Origin: Sphingomonas caseinilytica
Lineage (GTDB): Bacteria > Pseudomonadota > Alphaproteobacteria > Sphingomonadales > Sphingomonadaceae
Length of the DNA: 64,000 bases
Assembly: GCF_023516455.1 (NCBI RefSeq)
Contig: NZ_JAMGBA010000002.1
Location: 768,501 to 832,500 of the forward strand
Direction: 5' to 3'
Of this stretch, positions 29,201 to 40,519 are shown piece by piece. Made by a program: the position numbers and the translations under genes. The stretch's first letter is position 1. Each line of letters begins with the position of its first letter. The notes below the pieces were generated by a model, which worked only from the letters and a program-made list of their open reading frames with translations, was not told where the DNA came from and ran no database searches.

Positions 29201-29872
29201 TCAACCCTTCCACGACAGCGGGAACTGGCGCTTCAGCGCGGCCACCTTCGGCTTGTCGTGGTAGACGATATAGGGGTGCGTCGGGTTCTTGCGCATGAAA
29301 TCCTGATGATAGGCTTCCGCTGCGACGAAGGCGCCCTGCTCCAGCTTCGTTGCGATCGGCTTGGGGAAGATGTGTTGCTTCGACAGCTGGGCGATATAGG
29401 CGCGGGCGACGCGCGCCTGCCCCTCCGATTGCGGGAAGATGGCTGATCGATACTGCGGACCGACATCGGGTCCCTGCCGATTGACCTCAGTCGGGTCATG
29501 AACGACCGCGAAGAAGATGCGGAGCAGGTCGCCATAGCCAATGACCTTGGGATCGTAGACGATCCGAACCGCTTCCGCGTGGCGCGTCCCGCCGCCTGAA
29601 ACCTTGTCATACGTCGCGGACTTGCGGTCGCCGCCGGCAAATCCCGAGCGTACGTCCGAGACGCCCTTCACATGTTCGTAAACGGCCTCGACGCCCCAGA
29701 AGCAGCCTCCGGCAAGCACGGCCACCTCGCGATTACCCGTGGCGCGCTCGTTCAGTTGGGGCGGCGGCACGGCCGCTGCCTCCGCCTTTCCGGAGAGACT
29801 GGCCAAGGTCGGTAGTGCAATCGCCGCGGTCGCGGCGGCAAGGCCAATGGCGATCCGTTGTTTCATAGCCAT
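29201..29872 (-). CDS. msrA: Secreted peptide methionine sulfoxide reductase MsrA
   Basis: A 223-residue enzyme reducing methionine-S-sulfoxide in proteins. The catalytic GGCFWG has its Cys at 57, followed by the family segments FAGG, YDKVSGGGTRHAEAVRI and DPTEVNRQGPDVGPQYRS. An N-terminal signal peptide (MKQRIAIGLAAATAAIALP) suggests periplasmic repair. The start was placed at the ATG before this signal; the frame extends further upstream but without family similarity. It converges on the siderophore receptor with only 9 bases between and diverges from the DUF885 gene. Confidence 0.93.
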   Translation of the reverse strand: MAMKQRIAIGLAAATAAIALPTLASLSGKAEAAAVPPPQLNERATGNREVAVLAGGCFWGVEAVYEHVKGVSDVRSGFAGGDRKSATYDKVSGGGTRHAEAVRIVYDPKVIGYGDLLRIFFAVVHDPTEVNRQGPDVGPQYRSAIFPQSEGQARVARAYIAQLSKQHIFPKPIATKLEQGAFVAAEAYHQDFMRKNPTHPYIVYHDKPKVAALKRQFPLSWKG

Positions 29873-29984
29873 GGTGCAATCTACTCCCGGCGGTGCCCGG
29901 CAACCACCCGCTTTCGTCGAAACGGTAGTTGCGAGCCGGCGAACGTCGCTTACTGTGCGGCACAAAATCAGGGGAGGAACGAAC

Positions 29985-31742
29985 ATGCGGCTTCGTTGGC
30001 AACTTTTGGCAGCCACCATGATTGCGGTGAGCGCGCCCGCTCTGTCCGGGCCGACCGAGGATTTTCAGAAACTTCAGGACGAGTTTTGGGCGGCAACGTT
30101 GAAGGATTCGCCTCTGTTCGCGACGCAGGTCGGCGTCACCAACTATGACCGGCAGCTTGGCCCGCTTAGCCTGGCCGAAATGGACCGGCAGACCGCGCAA
30201 TCCGCCGCTTTCCTGAAGCGGCTGGATGCGATCCCGGCGGCTTCCCTGCCGGCGTCGGAACAAGCCAATCGGGCCATCCTGAAGCGCCAGCTGGAGGACG
30301 CGGTCGAGGCCAATCGCTACGGCCAGCGCCAGCTGCTCTATTCGACGCTTGGAAGCTACCACGACTTCCTCGCCGGCATGGCGGACAGCATGCCGTTCCG
30401 CACCGCCAGGGATTATGACAATTACCTCGCCCGGCTCGAACTCGTTCCCGATCGGATGAAGAGCTATGGCGAGATCAGCCTGAAGGCGGCGCGCGAAGGC
30501 TATGTCCAGCCGTGCGTCACCATGACCAACTTCGCCTCGACGATCACCGGCAACATCACGCCGGACATCAACCAGTCGCGCTTCTATGCACCGTTCACGG
30601 CGCAGCGGCCGGAAGGCATAGCTGCCGGCGAATGGGCCAGTCTCCAGGCGCGCGCCAAGACGGTCATCACGACCAAGGTCAATCCGTCCTACCAGGCCTT
30701 TGCCGACCTTTACGACCGCGATCTCAAGGGCAAGTGCCGCCAGTCGGTCGGCGTTTCGGCCATGCCGATGGGTCCGGAATATTATGCCTTCCAGGTCCGG
30801 CAGCAGACCACGACCAACCTGAAGCCTGACGAGATCCACCAGATCGGCCTTCGCGAAGTGGCGCGCATCAGGGCGGAGATGGAGCAGGTCGCAAGCAAGG
30901 CCGGGTTCGCCAGCCGCGAAGCGATGATCGCCGACATGCGATCCAACCCCAAATGGTTCACCAAGACGCCGGAGGAGCTGCTCGCGGCCTCTTCGATGAT
31001 GGCCAAGACGATCGACGGGAAAATGCCGAGCCTGTTCGGCCGCCTGGCGCGGCTGCCCTATGGCATTCGTCCGATGGCGGCGGCGACCGCGCCGGGGGAC
31101 ACGACTGCCCGCTATCAGCCGGGAAGCCCACAGGCTGGCCTGGCAGGCTTCTATCTGGTCAACACGTCCAAGCTGGACCAACGGCCGCTCTGGGAGATTC
31201 CGGCGCTGACCGTGCACGAAGCGGTTCCGGGCCATCATATGCAGATCGCGCTCCAGCAGGAGCTGGAGATGCCGGAATGGCGGCGCAACACCGCCTTCTT
31301 CACCGCCTTCGTGGAGGGCTGGGGCCTCTATTCGGAGCGCTTGGGCATCGAAATGGGCCTCTACGACACGCCGCAGAAGGACATGGGCCGCCTTGGCTAT
31401 GAAATGTGGCGGGCTTCGCGGCTGGTGGTCGATACCGGCATCCACTCCAAGGGCTGGACCAAGGAGCAGGCCGTCGCGTTCATGAAGGACAATACGACGC
31501 TGACCGACGCCAATATCGATGCGGAGGTCAACCGCTACATCTCAAATCCTGGGCAGGCGCTGGCCTACAAGCTTGGCGAGCTGAAGATCCGCGAGCTCAG
31601 GACGAAGTCGGAGCAGACGCTTGGGCCGAAATTCGACCTGCGCCGCTTCCACGACGCGGTGCTGGGTCAGGGCTCGGTGCCGCTCGATACGCTGGAAGCG
31701 CAGATCAACGCCTGGATCGCGTCAGAGCAGGCCCGGCCATAG
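29985..31742 (+). CDS. DUF885 family secreted protein (putative metallopeptidase)
   Basis: A 585-residue protein with a signal peptide (MRLRWQLLAATMIAVSAPALSG) behind a strong GGGGAGGAA ribosome site. DUF885 proteins are alpha-helical and related to M32-type carboxypeptidases; the conserved HEAVPGHHMQ segment near residue 407, with an acidic partner in FVEGWGLYSERLG, forms the likely zinc site. Substrates are generally unknown. A single gene with a palindromic repeat right after its stop. Confidence 0.9.
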   Translation: MRLRWQLLAATMIAVSAPALSGPTEDFQKLQDEFWAATLKDSPLFATQVGVTNYDRQLGPLSLAEMDRQTAQSAAFLKRLDAIPAASLPASEQANRAILKRQLEDAVEANRYGQRQLLYSTLGSYHDFLAGMADSMPFRTARDYDNYLARLELVPDRMKSYGEISLKAAREGYVQPCVTMTNFASTITGNITPDINQSRFYAPFTAQRPEGIAAGEWASLQARAKTVITTKVNPSYQAFADLYDRDLKGKCRQSVGVSAMPMGPEYYAFQVRQQTTTNLKPDEIHQIGLREVARIRAEMEQVASKAGFASREAMIADMRSNPKWFTKTPEELLAASSMMAKTIDGKMPSLFGRLARLPYGIRPMAAATAPGDTTARYQPGSPQAGLAGFYLVNTSKLDQRPLWEIPALTVHEAVPGHHMQIALQQELEMPEWRRNTAFFTAFVEGWGLYSERLGIEMGLYDTPQKDMGRLGYEMWRASRLVVDTGIHSKGWTKEQAVAFMKDNTTLTDANIDAEVNRYISNPGQALAYKLGELKIRELRTKSEQTLGPKFDLRRFHDAVLGQGSVPLDTLEAQINAWIASEQARP

Positions 31743-31743
31743 C

Positions 31744-31818
31744 CGTCATTGCGAGGAGCCGAAGGCGACGCGGCAATCCACACTGGATCGCCACGGTGCT
31801 GCGCACCTCGCGATGACG
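31744..31818. repeat. Intergenic palindromic repeat, family A copy 2
   Basis: Arms cgtcattgcgagg and cctcgcgatgacg pair with one mismatch; the interior differs from copies 1 and 3. It fills the gap between the convergent DUF885 and small secreted protein genes, where it can act as a bidirectional terminator. Confidence 0.8.
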
Positions 31819-31823
31819 AATTC

Positions 31824-32222
31824 TTATTCCTCCGGCGGAACGATAGCCGTGGTCTCTTCGCGGCGTTCCTTGAACGCCTGGTTCACCAGTTGCTGGCTGC
31901 AGCCGGTGAAGCCAGCCGGGCCGACCGGCGAGCAGCTGTTGATGCCGGTCTTGCCATAGGTTTCGAACGCGATCGCCCGGTTCGCCCAGGCCTGACGCGA
32001 CTGCAGCGATCCGCCCTGGCGAAGGTTCTCCGGGATGCGGAAGCGTTCGCTCTCCGGCTTGCGGGCGCAGACCACGACTTCATCGTCCGTCGAACGCGGG
32101 CAGGGATCGGTGCCATAGACGATGATCTCGTTGACGCGCTGCGCTAGGGCAGGCGTGGGCACGGCCAGCGTCGGCAAGACAAGCGCAGCCGTGGCGAGGG
32201 TCAGGGACGGCAGTCTCGACAT
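31824..32222 (-). CDS. Conserved secreted protein of unknown function
   Basis: A 132-residue protein with a signal peptide (ends TPALAQ) and four Cys in the mature part (DPCPRS, VVCARK, NSCSPV, FTGCSQQ), suggesting two disulphides. It contains a recognisable EIIVYGTDPCP...EVVVCAR pattern that recurs in small secreted sphingomonad proteins; I know no function. The ATG at 32222 follows AAGGAA; an ATG seven codons upstream is the alternative. It follows coq7 on the same strand after 55 bases. Confidence 0.75.
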   Translation of the reverse strand: MSRLPSLTLATAALVLPTLAVPTPALAQRVNEIIVYGTDPCPRSTDDEVVVCARKPESERFRIPENLRQGGSLQSRQAWANRAIAFETYGKTGINSCSPVGPAGFTGCSQQLVNQAFKERREETTAIVPPEE

Positions 32223-32277
32223 GGTTACATGGTTCCTTTGCATCAGGAAAAGCGGTCGAATCGCCGTTCCAGTTCCG

Positions 32278-32817
32278 TCATATCCGCTTCGATAATTCGA
32301 TTGCTACCCGGCAAAACCCCCGGATCGTCGCATGCAGCAGAGGGTAGCCGATGGCATCCTGTGCGCCATGTTCGCGCGCGGTTTCGCGGTGCTCCAGCTC
32401 TTCCTCCTGGAACTCGGCGATATCCGCCGCCAGCTCCGGATCGTCGTCGCCCAGTTCTGCCAGCTGCTCCGAATAATGGCGGTCGATCTCCGTCTCGACG
32501 GCGTCGGTGCAGGCCATCGCCGCCCGCTCGCTGATGAGCGCCGTTGCAGCGCCAAGCGCGAAGCCGGCGACACTCCAGAAGGGCTGCAACGCGGTCGGGC
32601 GAACGCGCCGATCGGCCATCAGGCGGTCAAACCGCTCAAGGTGGCGCTTCTCCTGGGCCGCCATCCGGGCAACCTGGTGGGCGGCCGTAGAGCTTCGCGA
32701 AAGCACCGCGAGCTGTCCGGCGTAGATACGGGTCGCACCATATTCGCCGGCTTGGTTGACGCGCAGCATCGATTCCCGGTCGGGACGATTGTCGCCAGGT
32801 CTCCAGCCCCCGGTCAT
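32278..32817 (-). CDS. coq7: Demethoxyubiquinone hydroxylase Coq7
   Basis: A 179-residue di-iron monooxygenase for the last hydroxylation in ubiquinone synthesis. The two ferritin-like half-sites are visible: NQAGEYGA with an EKRHLERF helix, then ETEIDRHY with EEELEHRETA. The chosen ATG overlaps the dsbB stop by 4 bases and begins at the usual family N-terminus. Together with ubiG in this window it indicates a ubiquinone-based respiratory chain. Confidence 0.94.
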   Translation of the reverse strand: MTGGWRPGDNRPDRESMLRVNQAGEYGATRIYAGQLAVLSRSSTAAHQVARMAAQEKRHLERFDRLMADRRVRPTALQPFWSVAGFALGAATALISERAAMACTDAVETEIDRHYSEQLAELGDDDPELAADIAEFQEEELEHRETAREHGAQDAIGYPLLHATIRGFCRVAIELSKRI

Positions 32818-33302
32818 GCGCCCTTGCGCGCCAGCGCGACGATCGCCGCGGCGCCCGCCAGCGAGATGATCGCGTTCCATCCGGCCATCGAGACGCCGAG
32901 GAACTCCCACTGGACCTGGTCGCAGCGGACGAGCGGGACATTCATGATGTCCTGAAGGCTGGTCGCGCCGGTGGCGGTGCATTGGGTGATACCTTCCCAC
33001 CAGCCGATTTCGACGCCGGCATGGAAGACTCCGATCGCTCCGGAAATAGCAACGGCCAAGGCCGCTAACATCACCAGAATCCGCGATTGCTTAAGATTGG
33101 ACCGCGACAGGTATGCTCCGATCGCCAGCAATATCGCCGCCGCATGCGGCCAGCGCTGCCAGTAGCACATCTCACACGGATAAAGGCCGCCGACATATTG
33201 CGAGAATAATGCCCCGCCGAGCAGTCCCGCCGGAATGAGCAAGGCGAGCAGGCGAGCCTGTTTGAGGCGCGACGCGCCTTCCGACAGGGGCGGGGCCAGC
33301 AT
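32814..33302 (-). CDS. dsbB: Disulfide bond formation protein DsbB
   Basis: A 162-residue four-span inner-membrane protein that reoxidises DsbA with quinone. The first periplasmic loop has C43-E-M-C46 followed by the quinone-binding WQRWP; the second loop has the distal Cys pair (ITQCTATG and LVRCDQ). Its ATG overlaps the protease stop codon by one base, and its stop overlaps coq7. A DsbA-like lipoprotein is encoded about 11 kb away. Confidence 0.94.
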   Translation of the reverse strand: MLAPPLSEGASRLKQARLLALLIPAGLLGGALFSQYVGGLYPCEMCYWQRWPHAAAILLAIGAYLSRSNLKQSRILVMLAALAVAISGAIGVFHAGVEIGWWEGITQCTATGATSLQDIMNVPLVRCDQVQWEFLGVSMAGWNAIISLAGAAAIVALARKGA

Positions 33303-34636
33303 TAACGCGAGGCCGTCTTGGCCAGCTGCACCGGCGGCGGCGCAAGCCGCTTCAGGGCCTTCAGCGCATAATCGAGCTGGAAGTCCTTGACGCCCTTCTT
33401 CTCAAGCTCCGCATAGGTCATCGAGAAACGCGGATCGGGCTGGCTTTCATCCTCCAGCACCTCGTCCTTGACCTGGGCCTGGCTGACCAGGTGGCGGCGA
33501 AGGTCGGCTTCGCGGAGGCGAGGACGCGACTTGTAATCCTCGTCGCTAAGCTGCGGCACGGAAATGTCCGGATCGATGCCACCGGCCTGAACCGACTTGC
33601 CCGACGGCGTGTAATAGCGCGCGGTGGTCAGGCGAAGTGCCGACTGCGGTCCGGTCTGGATCACGCTTTGCACCGAGCCCTTGCCGAAGCTGCGCTCGCC
33701 CATGACGACCGCCCGGCGATGGTCCTGCAGCGCTCCGGCGACGATTTCCGCGGCCGAGGCCGAACCGGCGTCGACCAGGACGATCACCGGCTTGCCCTTC
33801 GCGAGGTCACCGGGCTTCGCATAGAAGCGTTCGATATCGTTGGCCTCACGGCCTCGCTCGGACACGATTTCGCCCTGCTCCAGGAACGCGTCGCTGACCT
33901 CGATCGCCTGGTCCAGCAGTCCGCCCGGGTTGGAACGAAGGTCGACGATGTAGCCGGTGGCCTTGCCCCCGGTCGACTTATCGATGCTGACCAGCGCTTC
34001 GCGCGTCAGCGAACCGGTGTTGGCCGAGAAGCCGTTGATGTTGATGATCCCGACATTGTCCTTCACTTCCCACTTCACGGGTCGAAGCTCGATCCGTTCG
34101 CGGGTCACGTTGACATCGAAGGGCTTGTCGCGACCTGGGCGCACAATCGTCAGCTTGACGGTCGTTCCCGGCTTGCCGCGCATCTTGTCGACCGCTTCAT
34201 CCAGGGAGAAGCCGTACAGGAACTCGCCGTCGATGTGGGTGATATAGTCGCCCGCCTTGATCCCGGCGCGATCCGCGGGGGTATCCTCGGTCGGGGCGAT
34301 TACCTTCACCGCGCCGTCCTCTGTCGAGACGGTGAGGCCAAGGCCGCCGTAATTGCCCTCGGTCGTCGTCCGAAGCTGGGTGAAGTCGGACGCCTCGGCA
34401 TAACTGCTGTGCGGGTCGAGCGCCGACAGCATGCCGTCGATCGCTCCCTTGATCAGCGTATGGTCGTCGACCTTGTCGACATAGTTGGCACGGACCCGTT
34501 CGAACACGCTGAAGAAGGTTTCGAGTTCCTTCTGCGTATCGGTCTCCGCGGCGGCAAATGCGGTCGTCGCCACCGGGACCATGGCCAGTGCGCCGACCAG
34601 TGCCAGGGGAGGGAGAAGCTTCGAAAGGGGTGCCAT
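33302..34636 (-). CDS. S41 C-terminal processing peptidase (CtpA-like)
   Basis: A 444-residue periplasmic protease with a signal peptide, an N-terminal helical segment (ANYVDKVDDHTLIKGAIDGMLSALDPHSSY), a PDZ domain near residues 90-170 (GLGLTVS...GIKAGDYITHIDG) and the S41 catalytic part: Ser in DAGSASAAEI and Lys in GERSFGKGSVQ. Such enzymes trim cell-wall hydrolases and envelope proteins. It follows envC after 34 bases, a common order, and probably acts with it. Confidence 0.95.
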   Translation of the reverse strand: MAPLSKLLPPLALVGALAMVPVATTAFAAAETDTQKELETFFSVFERVRANYVDKVDDHTLIKGAIDGMLSALDPHSSYAEASDFTQLRTTTEGNYGGLGLTVSTEDGAVKVIAPTEDTPADRAGIKAGDYITHIDGEFLYGFSLDEAVDKMRGKPGTTVKLTIVRPGRDKPFDVNVTRERIELRPVKWEVKDNVGIININGFSANTGSLTREALVSIDKSTGGKATGYIVDLRSNPGGLLDQAIEVSDAFLEQGEIVSERGREANDIERFYAKPGDLAKGKPVIVLVDAGSASAAEIVAGALQDHRRAVVMGERSFGKGSVQSVIQTGPQSALRLTTARYYTPSGKSVQAGGIDPDISVPQLSDEDYKSRPRLREADLRRHLVSQAQVKDEVLEDESQPDPRFSMTYAELEKKGVKDFQLDYALKALKRLAPPPVQLAKTASR

Positions 34637-34670
34637 GACTAAATTTCCTGTCAGTCCGTCGCGTCGCAAT

Positions 34671-35861
34671 TTAGCGGCTGTTGCCGCCATTTGACAGCGG
34701 AACAGATGAAGCTGCGATTAAGGCCGGCGATTGGGGTACGCCGTTTAGCCGCAATTCAACGCCGAGCGGGCCCAGCGCTCGCCCGATAAACTCTCCACGA
34801 CGGACCTTTGATCCGCGCGGTTTTTCGCTGGAAACTCCCAACAACAGGCTGGTTCGTCCGCCACCATGATCGATGATGACAATGCCGTCATTGCCCCGGT
34901 ATGGCGCCGCGAATACGATTTCGCCTTCAGCGGGAGCAACCACCGCTGCCCCTCTCGACGTGGCGAATCTCAGTCCGCGCGACGAAATTCCGGCCTTGTT
35001 GACCGATCCAAGCCCCTCGATCAACGGTGCCTCGACCGGCAGGCTGTAAGCGAAATCGGACGGCGGAAGCGCCGAATCGCCGCGCATCGGCCTCGCGGGG
35101 GCAAATTCCAGGTCAGTCAGCCGGGCTGCCGCGGCTCGCGCGGAACGGTCCGCTTCCGCGGTGCTGCTGGCCAGCGCCACTGCTTCATCGCTCGCCAGCA
35201 CCCGGTCTCCTGCGCCGAAAGCCTCGCCGGCGAGCTGGGCGGCCCGATCGGTCGCGGCAGCCTCCAGCTCGGCAAATCGCTGGCGCCGTTGGTCAAGCAG
35301 CGTCCGGCTCGCGGCCAATTCGCTTCGAACGCGATCGACCGCGTCGGCCGACCGCCTCCGACTCTCAACGTCGTTGCGGAGCATGGCGCTGCGCCGCTCG
35401 ATGACCGGCATCGTCGCATCCAGCAGCGCCTTGACGCGGATCATTTCCTCGACCGAGCCTTGGTCGGCAAGGGCCAGGATCGGCGGTTGCCGGCCCATCG
35501 TTGCGAGACCGGCCAGCAGCGCTGCCAGGGGAGCACGCCTGACTGCCAGTCGCTGCTCGGCGAGCACTATCTGCGCTCTTGCAAGCCGCATCTCGGCATC
35601 CTGCTCGGCGATCTTCGCTTCAGTTTCTTCTATCGCCGCCGCCGCAGCGGCTTGTTGCGATTTCAGCCGATCCGCCTCGCTGCCCGCGCGCGCGGCCTCG
35701 GCCTGCAGCTTGGTCAGTCGGTTCGCCGCCTGGCCAGCTTCGGTTCGCGCCCGTGCCAGCGCCGCATCGGCGGTTTCCGTCACCGTGATAACCGGCGCGC
35801 TCGCGGCCGACAGCAGGACCGGGATGACAAGCAGCAGGCAGGCGGACCTCCGGCGCATCAC
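34671..35861 (-). CDS. Murein hydrolase activator EnvC-like protein
   Basis: A 396-residue periplasmic protein: signal peptide, Ala/Glu-rich coiled coil (residues 30-230) and a C-terminal LytM (M23) domain. The zinc ligands are missing: HGGGRTSLLLGVS lacks the HLS His, and the HLHFE site is LGVELRL. Such degenerate LytM proteins activate amidases at the division site rather than cutting peptidoglycan. The ATG overlaps the rlmH stop by 4 bases. Confidence 0.92.
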   Translation of the reverse strand: MMRRRSACLLLVIPVLLSAASAPVITVTETADAALARARTEAGQAANRLTKLQAEAARAGSEADRLKSQQAAAAAAIEETEAKIAEQDAEMRLARAQIVLAEQRLAVRRAPLAALLAGLATMGRQPPILALADQGSVEEMIRVKALLDATMPVIERRSAMLRNDVESRRRSADAVDRVRSELAASRTLLDQRRQRFAELEAAATDRAAQLAGEAFGAGDRVLASDEAVALASSTAEADRSARAAAARLTDLEFAPARPMRGDSALPPSDFAYSLPVEAPLIEGLGSVNKAGISSRGLRFATSRGAAVVAPAEGEIVFAAPYRGNDGIVIIDHGGGRTSLLLGVSSEKPRGSKVRRGEFIGRALGPLGVELRLNGVPQSPALIAASSVPLSNGGNSR

Positions 35862-36280
35862 CCCTCCCGATGATAAGGATGGTTGGCGAGGATGCTGGTC
35901 GCTCGGAAAAGCTGCTCGGCCAGCATCGCGCGCGCCAACATGTGAGGCCAGGTCGCGGGGCCGAATGACAGCAGCAGGTCCGCCTTGCCGCGCAATTCCT
36001 CCTCATGTCCGTCGGCGGCGCCAAGCAGAAAGCGGGCCTCGCGCCGGCCATTGTCGCGCCAACCCTCGATTTTCCTGGCGAATTCCATCGACGATAGCGC
36101 CTTGCCGCGCTCATCCAGGACGATTGTTACTGAGTTTGGCGGTGCATCCGGCAAAAGACCGCCCTTGTCGGGCAATTCCGTGACTTTCGTCGGCCATTGG
36201 ATGCGTTTCAGATATCGATCGACCAGCTCAGCCTCGGGCGAGCGGCCGATCTTGCCGCGTGCGATGATGTGGATCAGCAC
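35858..36280 (-). CDS. rlmH: 23S rRNA pseudouridine-1915 N3-methyltransferase RlmH
   Basis: A small SPOUT methyltransferase of 140 residues acting on helix 69 of 23S rRNA. Features are LDERGKALSSMEFA, the SAM-site segment FLLGAADG and the C-terminal knot LARAMLAEQLFRA...NHPYHR. The GTG start was chosen because it gives the family-typical N-terminus (LIHIIARGKIGRSPE) four bases after the rsfS stop; an ATG 17 codons upstream would overlap rsfS by 47 bases. Confidence 0.93.
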   Translation of the reverse strand: MLIHIIARGKIGRSPEAELVDRYLKRIQWPTKVTELPDKGGLLPDAPPNSVTIVLDERGKALSSMEFARKIEGWRDNGRREARFLLGAADGHEEELRGKADLLLSFGPATWPHMLARAMLAEQLFRATSILANHPYHREG

Positions 36281-36284
36281 CTCG

Positions 36285-36689
36285 TCAGGCGGAGGGCGCA
36301 GAGGCCGCCTTTGAAGCGGACTCATCGCCAAACGCCCACATCCGCTCGAGATTGTAGAAGGTCCGAACCTCCGGGCGGAACAGATGCACGATCACGTCGT
36401 CGGCATCGATCAGCACCCAGTCGGCTACCGGTAGGCCCTCGATGCGAACGATCTTGCCGAACTGTTGCTTGATCTTGTCGGCGAGTTTGTTCGCCATCGA
36501 CGCCACCTGCCGTGAAGAACGGCCGGATGCGATGACCATATGGTCGGCAATCGACGACTTTCCGGCCAGCGGGATGGTGACCATCTCCACCGCCTGATCG
36601 TCATCCAGTGATTGCATGACAAGGCTATGCAGCGCCTCGACGTCGACCTCTTTGGTCGGAACGGCGGACGCATTAGCGGGATCGGCCAA
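36285..36689 (-). CDS. rsfS: Ribosome silencing factor RsfS
   Basis: A 134-residue protein that binds L14 and blocks subunit joining in starvation. It shows the family pattern LHSLVMQSLDDDQAVEMVTIPL, GRSSRQVASMANKL, and VADWVLIDADDVIVHLFRPEVRTFYNLERMW. The start is TTG, placed six bases after a GAGGAG ribosome site; the open frame runs on upstream with no family similarity. It lies 10 bases after nadD. Confidence 0.95.
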   Translation of the reverse strand: MADPANASAVPTKEVDVEALHSLVMQSLDDDQAVEMVTIPLAGKSSIADHMVIASGRSSRQVASMANKLADKIKQQFGKIVRIEGLPVADWVLIDADDVIVHLFRPEVRTFYNLERMWAFGDESASKAASAPSA

Positions 36690-36699
36690 AGTTACTCCT

Positions 36700-37320
36700 C
36701 TATTGTTGGACGGCCCGGGAGAGCTTCGAAGCGAAGCGGCGGTGCCAATGTGGATTGATTGCGCGCAGCCGGGTGGCAGAGGTTGGATCGGGTGGCAGGC
36801 GAAGGAAGATAATCGCCGGTGCACTCCATTCCGTCCAATGTCGCGCCTGGCTTGCGGGGCGGACGAACCGTCGCAACCAGCCCGTCGCGCGAGCCGCTCG
36901 GGCATCGTCATCATAGCCGGGGCGCGAAATTACCGCAATCGGCACCATGCGCACCAAGTCGCGCCAGCGCCTCCACTGGTGGAATTCGGCCACACTATCC
37001 TCGCCCATCAGCCAGATGAAGCGGTGCCGGGGCCATCGGCGGATCAGCCGGGCAACCGTATCCACCGTATAGCGAGTCCCGTTTTTCGCCTCGAAGTCGC
37101 TGACCTTGATCCGGCTTCGCCGCGCCATTGCGCGGGCGGATGCAACACGGGCTTCGAATGGCGCCATGTCCTTTGCGCCGGCCTTCAGCGGGTTGCCGGG
37201 CGAGACCAGCCACCAGACTTCGTCGAGGCCAAGCGCGTCCATCGCCGCAAGGCTGACTGCCCGATGCGCCCGGTGGGCCGGGTTGAAGCTTCCGCCAAGT
37301 AGACCGATTAGCCGTGGCAT
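36700..37320 (-). CDS. nadD: Nicotinate-nucleotide adenylyltransferase NadD
   Basis: A 206-residue NAD-biosynthesis enzyme. The nucleotidyltransferase motif is GGSFNPAHRAH (the first His of the usual GxFxPxHxxH is H16, the second H19), and the C-terminal SATRLR matches the family's SSTxIR site. The NGTRYTVDTV and WLMGEDSVAEFHQW segments are typical. First gene of the nadD-rsfS-rlmH-envC-ctpA-dsbB-coq7 unit; divergent from the DUF3667 gene over 66 bases, where the promoter should lie. Confidence 0.94.
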   Translation of the reverse strand: MPRLIGLLGGSFNPAHRAHRAVSLAAMDALGLDEVWWLVSPGNPLKAGAKDMAPFEARVASARAMARRSRIKVSDFEAKNGTRYTVDTVARLIRRWPRHRFIWLMGEDSVAEFHQWRRWRDLVRMVPIAVISRPGYDDDARAARATGWLRRFVRPASQARHWTEWSAPAIIFLRLPPDPTSATRLRAINPHWHRRFASKLSRAVQQ

Positions 37321-37386
37321 GGCCTGTGGCTAGCACGTGGTGCCATGCGGGCGTAAGATGGCGGGAAGCTCACCAGGGGGAATTGA

Positions 37387-38421
37387 ATGGGCGAATTCGA
37401 AGCGATCGGCGATGCCGTGACCGGCGGGATGCTCGCGCGCGCAGTCGAGCCGGAGGCGGGCGAGGCCGTCGATGACGGCCATACGCATGAGAAGAACTGC
37501 CTGAATTGCGGAACGAAGCTGGTCGGCCCCTACTGCGCCGCCTGTGGCCAGAAATCGCATGTGCACCGGTCGCTTCGCGGTTTCCTGTTCGACTTCGTCC
37601 AGGGTCTCTATAATTTCGAAGGCAAGATATGGCGGACCTTGCCGATGCTCGCCTGGCATCCGGGTGAGATGACGCGGCGCTATATCGCCGGCGAGCGGGC
37701 CCGGTTCATTTCGCCAGTTGCGCTCTACCTGTTCACTGTCTTCGCCATGTTCGCGGTGCTGAACTTCACCGGTGCGCTCAATGCGGATCCCGAAGCTTTC
37801 AAAGTGGACATGCAGGAAGAGCTCGCCGCCGACCAGCAAGCGCTCGCCAAGCTGGAGGCCAAGCGAAAGGAAGTGGGCATTGCCAAAGGCGCATTGGAGG
37901 AAATCGACCGCAAGATCGCCAGGCGCAAGCGGGATATTGCCGAGGGCCAGCAGGCCGTCACCGGCCCGATCATTCAGGGAGAGCTTGACCCCGATACACC
38001 CGGATGGGTCCGGCCACTGGTCGAACAGGCAAAGGAAGACCCGGCGCTCGTATCGCTGAAGATCCAGGAAGCCGCATCGAAATACAGCTGGCTGCTGATC
38101 CCGATCTCCGTGCCGTTCCTGTGGCTGCTGTTCCCGCTGCGAAGGAAACACAACCTCTACGACCACACTGTGTTCGTCACCTACTCGCTGTCGTTCATGA
38201 TGATGCTGGTCGTGGCTGCAGGCATATTGGTCGCGGCGGGCTGGACAGCGCTGGCCGCCTTCCTGTTCTTCGTCCCGCCGTTCCACATGTACCGGCACCT
38301 AAAGGGCGCTTATGAGCTCGGCCGCTTCAGTGCCATTATGCGCACCATTGCATTGGTGTCGTTCTCGTTCGCCGCGGCCGGGATATTCCTGGCCGCGACG
38401 GTTGCGATCGGAACGATGTAG
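37387..38421 (+). CDS. DUF3667 zinc-ribbon membrane protein
   Basis: A 344-residue protein. Residues 38-53 form a zinc ribbon (C38-x2-C41...C50-x2-C53), followed by the DUF3667 core (LRGFLFDFVQGLYNFEGKIWRTLPMLAWHPGEMTRRYI...), a first span near residue 115, a charged coiled coil (155-195) and about four further spans from residue 240. The family is common in Bacteroidetes and sphingomonads and has no known function. Good ribosome site (AGGGGG). Ends 6 bases from the ftsH stop. Confidence 0.88.
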   Translation: MGEFEAIGDAVTGGMLARAVEPEAGEAVDDGHTHEKNCLNCGTKLVGPYCAACGQKSHVHRSLRGFLFDFVQGLYNFEGKIWRTLPMLAWHPGEMTRRYIAGERARFISPVALYLFTVFAMFAVLNFTGALNADPEAFKVDMQEELAADQQALAKLEAKRKEVGIAKGALEEIDRKIARRKRDIAEGQQAVTGPIIQGELDPDTPGWVRPLVEQAKEDPALVSLKIQEAASKYSWLLIPISVPFLWLLFPLRRKHNLYDHTVFVTYSLSFMMMLVVAAGILVAAGWTALAAFLFFVPPFHMYRHLKGAYELGRFSAIMRTIALVSFSFAAAGIFLAATVAIGTM

Positions 38422-38427
38422 GGAGCC

Positions 38428-40383
<1,956 letters not shown>

Positions 40384-40519
40384 CTAATCGTCCCTCATTG
40401 GATTGACCGAAATACACTGGCCCAAGACCGTGCGGTTTTCGGCAGCCCTTAAAATAGGCGCATTACCCTTAATGACAATGGAACAGCGTTCAGACGAGCG
40501 CGTGAGGCCATCTTCGCGG

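Noticed and set aside
34671-35861. EnvC-like protein as an active M23 peptidase
   Set aside because: The zinc-binding His residues are missing; known EnvC proteins are likewise inactive amidase activators.
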